Positions 49,763 to 61,667 of a stretch of DNA of 64,000 bases are shown here, in pieces. This DNA is from Hirudo medicinalis (lineage: Eukaryota; Annelida; Clitellata; Hirudinida; Hirudinidae), in the NCBI GenBank assembly GCA_011800805.1, contig MPNW01000484.1, positions 19,937-83,936 of the forward strand, given 5' to 3'. Position 1 is the first letter of the stretch; every line of letters starts with the position of its first letter. The notes under the pieces are model-generated. The model was not told where the DNA came from, made no database searches, and worked only from the letters and a program-made list of their open reading frames with translations. A program made the translations under genes and the position numbers.

Positions 49763-50849
49763 TCTGGTTCACGTCTACAGCTGCTTTTTCATCGACCTCA
49801 ACTTTGACTGTCTTTAAAATTGCCATGATCACAATTTCTTCTTTATTTTGCTATCAACTAATCATTTAATACGCGTTAGTCAGTAAGCTGTAGTTCTGTG
49901 GACCAATGGATGCAGTTCGGGCTCTGAAGGGATTCCATTCCCCTCCGCTGCCATTATTAAGAGTTGGTCGTCAGAGGCTACTAATATTCTACCCTTTCAT
50001 CCGCCACTGCAGACTGAGTTTCTTGAATTGTTCGCCGTGCTACTTATAAGCTGCATGACGAGGTTCTAAAGCCGGCTTATAAATGTTTGTCTTTCGTTTA
50101 TTTTTTGCTCTACTTGCGTATTTATGGACGTTTATTTACTTTTCGACGTGCGGCACGCTCCCAAGTTTTATTTGTACTTGACGCGTGCAAGGCGTAGCGT
50201 GTTCGAACTTGGTTTATCGATTAGCTTGTTGCTAAGAAGACTCCATCGAAGGATTTAATCACCCTTGAAAATTTATTTTGTGACTTTTCAAAAAATGTTC
50301 GTGATGGAGCGTATTTTCTGTCGCTATTTTGTATGCAAGTCATTTTTATGTCTGGGACGACGCGCGTGCAAGTCATAGCTACTAGTATTTTTGGTAGCAT
50401 TTCTATCGTTTGGGCGAAAACCAGTTTAAAAGGTGTTAATCCCCTGTTTATATTAGTTTTGAGACTTAAATAATTCTGCCCCTTTGGCAATCAGGGCCGA
50501 AACCCCTTCCAGGAGGCAAACATCTTAAAAATAACTTTTAGGCATGAAACTAAATGCATTTGAATTCTATCTCTACTTATCACATTTACAGAAAATTGTA
50601 AATATAAAAATCTTGGAGAACGTAGCTTCAAAAACAGAACCCAACAAATTCTAACAATTATGGAGTCTGTTAGAGTGATTAATGGATCTGATCAAATAAC
50701 GCTGCAAGGCTTCTCTGGGATGTTCGCAAGTTTCCTGATTAGCAAAATGATGAATATATTACAATGGAAATAATTTTTATTAATTAATTGATTGTTTGGA
50801 TCACATTATATTGTGATCATTCTGATGTTTTGCGGGTTTAACTTCATAC
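49763..50849. other. Convergent 3' ends of ECT2 and the EFCAB5-like gene; no gene seen
   Basis: This stretch holds the 3' untranslated regions of two converging genes. An open frame at 50221-50490 on the minus strand has no recognisable motif. Confidence 0.5.
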
Positions 50850-53800
50850 TCACTGGTATTCCCGAACTCTCTGAACAGATTCTAGGCTTATGAGAGCCCA
50901 CTCGTAAAAGTGCACCAGGGGAGGGAAGTTGGTCCGGTAAAATTCCTGTATCTGGATGTCTGGTCATTGATGATATTCAAGTTACTTATTCATGTCTTTG
51001 CAGATCTTATTGAGATTATCATTGGGAACTCGATACAAAATAATGCACTCATTGTTTGTTTCTTTAATTCAATAAATCAGTTACTTTAGACAAAATACAG
51101 GATTAATTCATAGAGATGAAAAACCTTTCAGGAGGTTTGAGCAATCTTCCATTTCATCCTCAGAAAGCGTGACTCTTTTCTGATTGAATTTGCGAACCTT
51201 CTTCAAAATGTTCCCTGCTAGGTACTTGAGGTAGTCGTACATTAAAATGTAATTAATTGAGTAAAAACAACATTTTGGATTTATCGAATTCAGGCTTTTT
51301 CCCTCGAGGAATTTTCTAGTACTTGTTTTAATGACTTTGACATTGCAAACATTGACATATGACTTTAATCTTAAGCTAGTATGTTGATTCGTGCTCCTCA
51401 AAAGCCATCAGACACAACAGGTGGAATGACAAATTATATCTAAAGAATAAAATCATGATAGCAAACTCTAAACTCTTACTGGTGCAATTTCCCTCCACTG
51501 GGGACTGAACTGGAGTTTTGGTCCGAGCAGTTGGAGAACGACGGTAAAGATGTTTTTGATTTGCAACGACACCTTGTCCATGCAAGACAGCCTGTACCAA
51601 TCCTCTCCATTGACATACTTGGCCAGTCTCTGGTACAATTCCTGGAGGCAGTAATTCCAGCATAACATCTCGATCGGCTCCTCTTCTTTCTCGTTCACTA
51701 TCACTCTGACCTCCTCCGATAAATCTGGATGGATCAGAGGAGTGTGCCTTGGTTTTTTTATGTTTAATTACTAACTTAATTAAGTGTTTTTGATTAATTT
51801 AGGCAATTGATTAAACAATTATGAAATTCTGAAATACTGCGTTCGTCTGTATTTTCTGCTCATTCGAGAGAATGGGTTGCAAATTGGGCTTTCAGTGCTT
51901 GTGGTCAATTGAAATAGTAAGAACAGTCGACGTTATTTCTGCCAACCTTTGTCCATGATGATGACATGATGGAACATCTTGGTGAAGAACTTCTCGTAGA
52001 ACACGAGATTGGTCATCTCGAGTTTCAGGAGCCTCGGCTTGTTCCCGATGTTGACGACGAAAATGAATTTGACCTGAGGGGTCATTTGATTATTTGAATT
52101 AAATAATACCGCAACTCAGTTGTCGTCCGTTGTGTTTACGTTGCTTACTGACAAAACTAAATAATATGTCATTAAAAGTAATCAAAGTAAATGTTTGAAC
52201 AGATGTATAATTAACATTCTTAACAATAACAATAATCATCTAATTGGTAATTAACCAATTCCTTTCCCCTACCTGGTTCTCCAGGTCCTTGATGGGAAAG
52301 GCAAAGTAGTTTTCTCCGAGGGAACTGCCGAACATCGGGTTGCCCGAGTCGACACAGGAAAAAACAAATGGCCTGGATTGGATTTGGTTGGTGTTTGATT
52401 AAAAAAAAAAGACGATGTCATGCTATTTGAAGGACGTTTTATTAAAATTAATATTTGTAATATTGATTAGGATTATTCGATCATTATAATATAGTACTAA
52501 AATTTAAAATAAAAGGCATTCAGAATGTTTATCATTGTTATTATTGTTATTATAAATTTCCATCATCATGACCGTCTATCCTAATAAATTGACCCAACCA
52601 TCCTAATAACTAACATCATCAAGTGATATGCACCTGTACAGGTTTTGCATCCTCTCCAGTATTGGCAGTCTGCCATCATGGATGTCGATGAGAGGTGTTG
52701 CCTGGTCCTTCATGAAGAGGTAAGTCATGATTTCCTGGAGGAATAAGTCCGCAGTGGAGATGTCGTAGGCCACCCGATAAACTCCACACCAGGTTATCGA
52801 AGGACACAAGAAATTGAATGTTTCCAGAATCGTCGTGTAGCACTTGCGAATCTTCACGAACTGGCAGTGTTGATGCAAGGTTATGCTCAGAGCTTTCCCT
52901 ATTCCCTGTTTGGAGTGTGTTCGGTAGTGATGTCGTTAATGGCAGGAAATTTATCGAAGTAAAAAATATAAAAATAACAGAAAAAGGGGTTAACCTGGAA
53001 AAATACAATTTTCTCGTCCCTGATGGTCGATTGCTCCTCTGCGACAGAGACTCTCCTCAAGGCTTTGGTCCTCTCGACCCCCAACCGTGATCTACTCCTC
53101 GTTCTGGTTCTTACGCTATCTCTATTTCTGAATTGGTCTGAAGAACTGGCAGCAGAAACCTCAACATCGGGCAGTGGAAAGACGACGCCCGACCCAATTT
53201 TGGGCAGCTTGTTCTTTGATACTGGAAGCTCGGCCAGTGGGACATTGGATGTACTTTTCTGTAATTTTGTCTGGGTATTGGAATCAGTGTGCTGGACACT
53301 CTTTCTAAAGCTGAAGGAAACCCTCGATGACATCTTTGATGCTACCGGTATTTCAAATTTGACAGTCTCATATGTTGAAGTGTTGTCCATATTTAGCCCC
53401 TTGAAGGCAATCTTGCCCTCCACGTTTGATATCCTTTTCTCATCTTCTGAGAGCAGGATCACGGGTATGTTGTCCACTGCAAACACCCCGAAAACCCTCC
53501 TCTGTTCATCCATCAGGGGTATGAAAATCATCTGGCCCTCGGATATTTCCTATGATTATTATGTCATGAGTTTTTGGATCGCTTTTAAAACAGAAATTGC
53601 AAGGAACTAACTTCTCTGACTTGCCTGTCCCAGAGGTCTGCTAGTGGATTTGGATGTAGCTGGATTTTTTGTATGATTATCATCTCTTTGGTTTTTATGA
53701 CCTTATAACTGGTTGATTCATAGCAAATGTTTCATGCCAATTCAGATCAAAGACAATCAACAACAGCTAATTAGTAATGGTTATCAGGCTATGACCTAGA

Positions 53801-56800
53801 ATTGTGTTTGTTAGGCTGCACACATCACACATATTCTAGTGAAGATATATTAAGAAACACATGTTGCTTCAGCAATGTTTTTGATTTCAGCTTCCAAAAT
53901 AAGAAAGTTGTGTGGCTTTAAACATAAAAAAAAACATTAAATTAACACTTTTACCTCTCAGAGGATAAATACCAGGTGCTAATAATACCTCTGCGAAGAT
54001 GGGTGTGGCTCCATGCAGGCTCCGATGTCCACATACTTTTTGTCGCTAGTCTTGGCATGCAGCCTCAACATGTAGTCAAGTTCCGAGTTGCCAGACTTCT
54101 TCCTCTCCAGTAGCGAAATAGTGGCAGAGACGAACTTGTCGGAAGACATTTCATAATCATCCTAGGAATGGCCAAATGGTTTGATTGACGGGATCGAACG
54201 ATTTGGATGAATCTTAGAACGTCGCTCGTGCTGGAGCCAGGTTTTAAGATGTAATTTATTTTCATGCGGCAAGTTATAATCTAGCTTTAATTTAAAATCA
54301 TCATTTAATAAAACATGTAATAGATGTAATATATTATTAATTAACAATAATTATTATTAGTGACTGAAATTTATTCGCAAAGTGTTGCAGATGCCACAAA
54401 CGTAACGAATTAAAAATTTAATAAAAAAACAAACGGAGAAAATCAACAAACCTTCTTCATGACAGAGAGGGCTTCTTGGAAAACAGGTCGCATGTCGTTT
54501 GGCGAGTAAGTTGCCTGAACGAGGATGTGGTGGATGAGTCGTTTCTTGGCTTCCATACTCTGGACTTTCACCGGTCCAGGCTTAGAAAAAAAAAGAATAA
54601 CACTAATAGTAAATATTAAAACCAAATTAAAATTTATCAAATAATAATTTATTCGAGGAGAGTGTTGCTATTAATAACACCAATTTATTACAAAAACCTT
54701 TTCTGGATCTACACAAATAATTTGAGGAACTAGGAAGTGCCAAGTCTATCGTTTATTGTCTGTTGTGTTTGTCAGAATCAAGCAATAAGGCTTGCTCACA
54801 TCGTAGGTAGCAAAGAAATTCTTGAGGAATGCTTCTGGGGTCATGTTCTCTGGGAGGAGTTTGACTGCCAGACTCAGCAAATACTTGAACTGAGCCTTCG
54901 TGATTTTGTTGGAGTCTTGGCCGAACTTGTTCTGGTAGGCTTTCAACACTAGGGTGAGAAAAAATTGTTTAGACTCAGAGACTAGAACATTAAAATTGTT
55001 TGTATTAATTATTAGCTATGAAGTTTACAAAATAAGAATTTTAAATAATAGTAGCAACATTAAGTGCAGCGACGCAAGCAATTCATGCATTCCGTCACGA
55101 GCACACGAAGAACGTAGAAATGAATCGACATCAATGGCATACCGTCAAATTCGAGCGAAGGCTCGCTAAACAGTCTTGTGGCCTTCAACTTCTCCATGAT
55201 CATCGAGAGGGGGAGGAAGCCGGACACGTTCGAGTCCCAGAGCTCGAAAGTCTCGCTGATGTCCGAGTTTGCCTTCTCTTTTTCTCTCAACTCCTTCCAC
55301 TATGATGTGAAACTCTTAACTCTTACTATCACCTATGACTGTAATAGTCAGGTTTGAATTGATTTAAATTGCCAATAAAAATTACTTTAATAAAAAAAAT
55401 AACAATTACAAACGTGTAATATAAATGTAGTATATGTTACAATAACAGCAGAGCATGAAATAAATGCGAAAAATAATTATTAACAATTGAACAGATTTAT
55501 TGAATGGCCGAAACATCTTCGGTCATAGTGATCAGTAAAATAATTTTATTCATTGGCTTCTGAAAAGCACAGAATGCCCTCCTCTCCAAGGTATAAAACA
55601 TCCACCTTGTAGAGCATGGCAACCTTCTCCCTGTCGTTCATCTTGCACCCTTCAACGAAGAAAACGCCTAATCTGTCGACGATCAGCAAATCAATTTAAT
55701 TTGTAAATTTACAAAATTATTATTTACAAAAAATTATTAAAGTGATTATAAATTTACAAATTAAATTGATTAATTAAGGCAGGCATTATTAGTTAAAGGT
55801 AAGTAAAGACTCTCGACCTGTTGATGATTCCCTGGTTGTCGATGGCAGGGCCAAGAAAGTTCATGACGAGGCCGCAGAAGTGGTTCCTCGAGATCAGTCC
55901 GCTCTCTTTGTCCATCTCGCGCACCTTTGCCAACTTCCAGATGGGGAGGAAGTCCAGTCTGTTGCCTACGAACAAAGTGCTCGTCCATTTACTGTAGTAC
56001 TTATTAGTGAATTAATTATTTTAAAAATTTGTTTTACTGATTATATGTTATTAACTGTAATCTAATAATTACAGTTATTAAATTAGTTGTTATAAAATTG
56101 TAATTAAATTAACTGTATTATAATAACTAATCTATTTAAATGATTTACCTAGATAATATAAAAAAAAAGAAAGAAAATCAAATGAACTAAAAATGTTCAT
56201 AAATAATGTACAGCGGTCGTCCAGCAGACGACTTACCAAGTTCAACCTTCTCTTTGATCTTCAATTTTGGTCCAAAAATGTAGATCTCCCTGCGATTTGG
56301 AGCCAAAGGAAGGATCTTGATGTTCTTCATGTCATCCTTTTTCCTCTCGCATTCTTCAGTCGATCAATCGTTCGAATTAATTGACAAGATTGGTAACTTA
56401 ATTAGATTTACAAATTGCATTCGCAATGTTCAAAATTGAGGGGAAAAGTTTAAAGTGAAAAAAATCAAACATATGCAACAAGCCACAAATAATTGATTAC
56501 ATATTTTCATCATTCATTCATTCATTCATTTCTTGAGGTCGTCTTGTACATGAAAAACACAAACCAAAAATCCAAGTTAGTGCAAAAATGATTCCAATGA
56601 CTCTCGAAGGCTACCGTTATTATGTAATCACTAACAAATGCCATTCGTCCCCCTCCAAACTCACTCAACATCTCCATCTCCTGATAGCGCTGGAAGTCAA
56701 GTGTGGCAAACTTGACATTCTCCCTGGTGAAGAAGTCCACATAGGGCATGTCCTTCCAGACCGGGGTTTTGAGGATCTCGACGCTGGCCTTGTCTGGGGG

Positions 56801-59485
56801 GCATTCCTCCAGGATGTAGTCGTCAGGAGGATAGATGCCCCTGCTCAGGTCAAGTTGCGTCCAATCAGGCAGCTGTTCAGGTAGATTTACGATGATGACA
56901 TGATGATGTTTTAGTGGGGAACGTTTGCAGTAAGGTGAGTGAGATTATTTTCAAGTGTTTTCATTCTATTATAGGAACGAGGTTCCTTAATATTATTATT
57001 ATTATTATTATTACATATATTACATAGTATTATATAATTATTACTTATAATATTATTACTAAGGTAAAAATTACTCTCTGTGGACTGACCAACCTCTCCT
57101 TCCAAAACATCGGGATCGTCAGATAGTTCTCGCGTTTCAGAAAAAGGCCCTGAATTTAAAAAAACATTTGTATGGCACCACGGTCACCTCAGCAACTGTT
57201 AGGCCGTGTCAAAAGCAGTCTTGACATCGACATCGGCATTGTCATCTCCTTCCAGCTCATACAACCATCGTCGCCGTCGTCGTCGTCATCATCATCATCA
57301 TGGTTGTCAGACAACACATGACTCACAGTACTTGGGGTTGTTCAGCATCTCCTGCATGGCAACGGTATTCCTCATGTAGAAACTCGACAGGAGGTGCATC
57401 ACCTTCGCCTTGTCCAGGTACTCGATCTAATTTTGGCATCACCGACAAATTGACAAATGTCTCGCGAATCCAATTTCATCATCGTCATCGTCGTCGTCGT
57501 CATCATCGTCGTCGTCATCATCACCACCTCCTCCTCCTCCTCCTCCTCATCATCATCACCACCACCATCATCATCATCATCATAATCGTCGTCGTCACTA
57601 CCACTACCACCACCATCACCTTGACGACGTCACAGTTGTGGAAGAGCTGCTGGAGCTGGTAGGCGACCTCCTTTCTCCTGCTGATGTTCTTGAAATCGAC
57701 CCCGGCCAGCTCCATGTGATGGACCAACTCGTTGAACTGACGAGGGGTGAGGTTCATAGCCGGCACCATGATGTACTGGAGCGATGTTCAGTTAGATAGA
57801 GCAGTGGACATTATTATGATGCAGTTATATTGCAAATGATGATGATGATGATGATGACGACGACGATGATGATGATGATGATGATGATGATGGCGATGGC
57901 GATGATGACGACGACGATGATGATGATGACGACGATGATGATGATGATGATGATGATGAAGATGATGATGACGACGATGACGATAATAATAATAATAATA
58001 AAAATAAATTTAATAAATTTAAAATGTTATACATGGAGGACTGCTAATTAAGTTCCTTATTTATTACACAAATTGCATGTCAATTATTTACTTAATTTCA
58101 TGAATCTCTCACTTAAATTACGGCCTCCAATGAAATTGTTACTCTAGTACTTTAGATACATACAGACATACATACACACATACATACATCATCATCATCA
58201 TCATCATCATCATTATAATCATCAACACTGCAATCATCATCAACATCACCTCGATAAATCTGTCGGCCAGCAGGAAGGTCTCTCCATTTTGATTGTTCAG
58301 CCAATCGTGGGGTAGGTTCAAGCCCTCGTCGGCCATGTAGCCGAAGGAAGCCTCCCGGTGTTTGAAGGAGAGAAGGGCATTTTGAGTCTTTAAAATGAAG
58401 AATTTCAATCAGCTTTATAACAATAACATTTTGGAATGTTATGGAATGACAACCAAGATGCCTCTGATGCTATGCAGCTGGTGCTTGTAAATCAACTGGT
58501 AACCAGACCAGTGCACAGAGGACAATTGAACACAACTGAACACAAAATTATTGCAAACTCACAGGGAGCAAAGTTTGTCAGTTCTACTTGGACTTCAAGA
58601 GTCATGAGTTGGGGTTAGATTAGTGGTAGGGTTAGTTTCTAAGGATAGGGTTAGGGTAGGGTTAGGGATAGAGTTGGGTGCCAAAAATCGCTACCTCTTG
58701 CCTCTTTGCCATCACTTGGCCAACAATCATAGAAAAATATTTGCAATATATGCATGTATTTTTGCATATGCTATGTGTATGCATGTATTACCCTTTCAAA
58801 AATTGTTTCAAATTAGTGACGAGGTTGCTTGAAAGGTTGAATTCATTTAAAAAATCAGTTCTTCGAGTGAGATCAATCAAATTCACTCCTGCATTCACAG
58901 TTCTAAATAATAAGTGGCTAGAAGAAAGAGGATGACATGCATAAGGTGATTTGTAGACATCATTTACATGCAATTGTCTCAATCATGACTCAGTTGTCGT
59001 GGAGCCTAATCAACTATCATTATAAATGTCTTTATCAATATCATTACTATTATTAGTAGTTCATTAACAACGGGCTTTCATCATCATCACCAACGAATGC
59101 CATTGTCATAGTTGTCGTTTCTATTCTTAGCCACCAACCATTATGAGGGGAATCCTCTTCCCCTCGTTCCAAGAGTAGAAAAGTTCCCGCAGGCGTTTGT
59201 TCTGCGCAGTTTCTCCTGGTTCCGTTTCAACTGCTCCATCTCGCAGACTCTGCGTCTCTTGTTGGCCTCCATCTTTAGGAAGCCCAGCCTTTGGAACGAC
59301 GGGAATGGATTTATTTATCCGCGTAATTTGTGTTAATCCAATTAGACAATAGGGGTTGATGAATTGAAATGATTATAGGTGCTACATTTGTGTCAGCTTA
59401 AAGCCATAAAAGTTAGGGATAGATGAGGTACACTTCCTGACATTGTTAAAAGTCTGCATAAAACGAAATAATAATAATATTAATA

Positions 59486-59526
<41 letters not shown>

Positions 59527-59968
59527 GTAATAATAATAACAAAAATGTGAATAAAAATAATAATAACAACAACAACAACAACAACAACAACAATAATAAT
59601 AATAATAATAATAATGACAATAACGACAATGATGATGATAATGATATTACGACAACATGATTGTTAAGACAATACCTGCTGCCTGTATAAATTTCCATCT
59701 TCCTCCTCAGCTTTTCAGCCACGTACCTCAGCCCGCAGACATAGGGGTGGCCCTCGTTGAAGTCCCCATACTTAGGGTTGTTTCGTAGGAGGTACCTGGC
59801 CAGATAGTTGAGTGGGTTGAAATTTGGGTCAGGTTCATCTTTACCCAGGAGACCCCTCCTCTCTGCCTCACCCATGACCTGCACAGTGATTTGATTGGTT
59901 GGACATTTTGGAAGGAAATGCTTTCAAACCGTGTATCGGACTTTTTGAATGCTGGTATAATGACGTAA

Positions 59969-60015
<47 letters not shown>

Positions 60016-60041
60016 TAACAACAACAACAACAATAATAATA

Positions 60042-60105
<64 letters not shown>

Positions 60106-60913
60106 CAGCAAGATACACCTCTATGTAAGGTAAAACCGATATGAATCAACCAATTTCCTTCACCTTGATGAGGCCCAATATGAGCACGGGAAACAACTTG
60201 TCGACAAGGTAGATCAATGTCTCCCTGTTCCACTGCTCGCTTTTCAACCATTCCAATGCCAGTGCATCGATGACCAGCTTTGACCTTTGTGATTATGGTG
60301 ATAATGATGGTGGTGGTTATGGTATTGGCAAAAAGCAATGAACTGTCAATGACAGTCATTTCAAGAAAGACCGACAAATCTTGTGCATCTAGAATCGATC
60401 AAGTCTCACCTGATGAATTCTGCTTTGTCTGTCAACTTGCCTCGAACTATTCCCTTGTTCAAGCCATTTTTGAAGAGCCTCGACACAAGTTCTGTGTCTT
60501 CGAGGATCTGAGGCATGGACATGTCCGAAAAAGCAGAGGTAAAGCCGGACGTGACGTTGCTCCGAACCGGGCCAGACTCATGTCTCGATTCTTTCGTGCT
60601 GGATTTCCTGCCAGAGTCCCCTGAGGGTGCTCCACTTCCTTTTATAGAGGAACCTGATTCAAAGCCTATGAAAAGGTGAAGATTTTTGAAACATTCAAAG
60701 GCATTTATTTAAGTGATGATTTAAAAATAAATTTTGTTAACATTTTGAAATGATTTATTGCATGCCTTAATTAATTAAAAATTTGGCTCACGTTGTGAAA
60801 AACTAATGTCAGTTTGAGATATTTGGTCAGGATCAATCTTACAGTAATAGGCAATTGGAATAGCATATTTGTTTCTTTGTTGAGATTTTTCTTTGTTTTC
60901 CTTTATAGTAGAT
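50850..60913 (-). CDS. EFCAB5-like protein (EF-hand and GAF-like regions), about 25 exons, 5' end not resolved
   Basis: A very large multi-exon gene resembling EF-hand calcium-binding domain-containing protein 5. Exons in order (approximate): 60792-60913, 60410-60668, 60163-60284, 59676-59878, 59142-59290, 58250-58387, 57622-57778, 57327-57426, 57091-57149, 56668-56881, 56237-56356, 55818-55968, 55605-55676, 55143-55300, 54798-54947, 54452-54580, 53989-54162, 53613-53650, 52995-53550, 52634-52907, 52274-52375, 51949-52074, 51478-51725, 51122-51230, 50850-50946. The N-terminal part has LVDKLFPVLILGLIK and NPLNYLARYLLRNNPKY. An EF-hand-like loop (FELWDSNVSGFLPLSMIMEKL) lies near 55200. A GAF-like segment (MIFIPLMDEQRRVFGVFAVDN) is at about 53470-53530. 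The end is FPPLVHFYEWALISLESVQRVREYQ-stop. EFCAB5 identity is from memory of the family; its function is poorly known. One exon has an apparent frameshift near 59200. Confidence 0.6.
57475..57625. repeat. CAT/CGT/CCT trinucleotide array
   Basis: Impure CATCGT, then CCTCCT, then CATCAT and CAC units in an intron of the EFCAB5-like gene, abutting the exon at 57622. Source of spurious His/Arg/Ser frames. Confidence 0.9.
57836..57998. repeat. GAT/GAC trinucleotide array
   Basis: About 150 bases of GATGAT with GACGAC and GGCGAT blocks in an intron. The Met- or Ser-rich frames over it are artefacts. Confidence 0.95.
58611..58678 (+). repeat. Interstitial telomere-like TTAGGG repeats
   Basis: Impure units including GATAGGGTTAGGG, GTAGGGTTAGGG and GGTTAG within an intron of the EFCAB5-like gene. 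The motif is the standard metazoan telomere repeat, here degenerate and flanked by coding exons. Confidence 0.7.
59468..59645. repeat. (AAT)n/(CAA)n microsatellite
   Basis: Compound array in an intron of the EFCAB5-like gene. Confidence 0.9.
59968..60103. repeat. (AAT)n/(CAA)n microsatellite
   Basis: Second compound array, in the neighbouring intron, with the same order of AAT, CAA and AAT blocks. Confidence 0.9.
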
Positions 60914-61667
60914 CTAAAATTAGGTCTATACATAGGTTAGTTTGATGATAGACTATCATAAGTTAGAATTAGTAGAACTGTTATCAATAAATCATGCTAA
61001 AATTATAAGATTAAATTATAATAAGGTTCTCATTCATTGTGCCAGTTAAAAATATCACAATTAATTCTCAAAATTTCACAATAAAAACTCAGCAAAATAG
61101 TAAATATTTGTATTTCCAAGGTGCCTATCACTCTCGTAATTGGACAACCAATTTGTAGAAAATGATCCTTATTAATGTGTCAAATGACAAGACGTAAATT
61201 CTAAGTGAAAAATGATTCCTAAGTTCATCGTGTACTGCACTGCAAACAGCAAAATAGTTAAAGAAATTTTCCAGATAATTACTCCATCGCATTTGACAAC
61301 CCAAACGGAAAGTTCACAGAAACGTTTTGGTATCTATAGTAATAAAATGTAACCGAAACTTTATTGTTATTATTTTTAATAGTGCAATTTAAAATTTAAA
61401 GTATATATGCATTTTGAATCAGGCATAATATTATTCTAAAGTAATTTGAATCACACATTTAATAAAGACAGTTTGGGGACCAATCAAAGAAACGAATTTA
61501 TTCGGTAACCTAGCAACAAAAAATAAACTATTTGTTTTTAGTTAAAAAAAAAAAACAGCCAATCGGTTGCATTCAATTGTAACCTTTAAGCATAAAATAT
61601 GATTATATGTTTATCGTAACTTAAATTAAACAAAAAAAACGTATTACTGTTGTACATATCCAAGACC
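60914..61667. promoter_or_regulatory. Divergent 5' region of the EFCAB5-like gene and the Cys-rich gene
   Basis: AT-rich region between the most upstream exon seen for the EFCAB5-like gene (-) and the start of the small Cys-rich gene (+). The true first exon of the EFCAB5-like gene should lie here, but I could not pick it out. Shared control of the two genes is possible. Confidence 0.35.

Noticed and set aside
50221..50490. Minus-strand frame between ECT2 and the EFCAB5-like gene as a small gene
   Set aside because: It lies in expected 3' untranslated sequence of ECT2 and has no recognisable domain.
58611..58678. Chromosome end
   Set aside because: The repeats are few, degenerate and flanked by exons of one gene on both sides.
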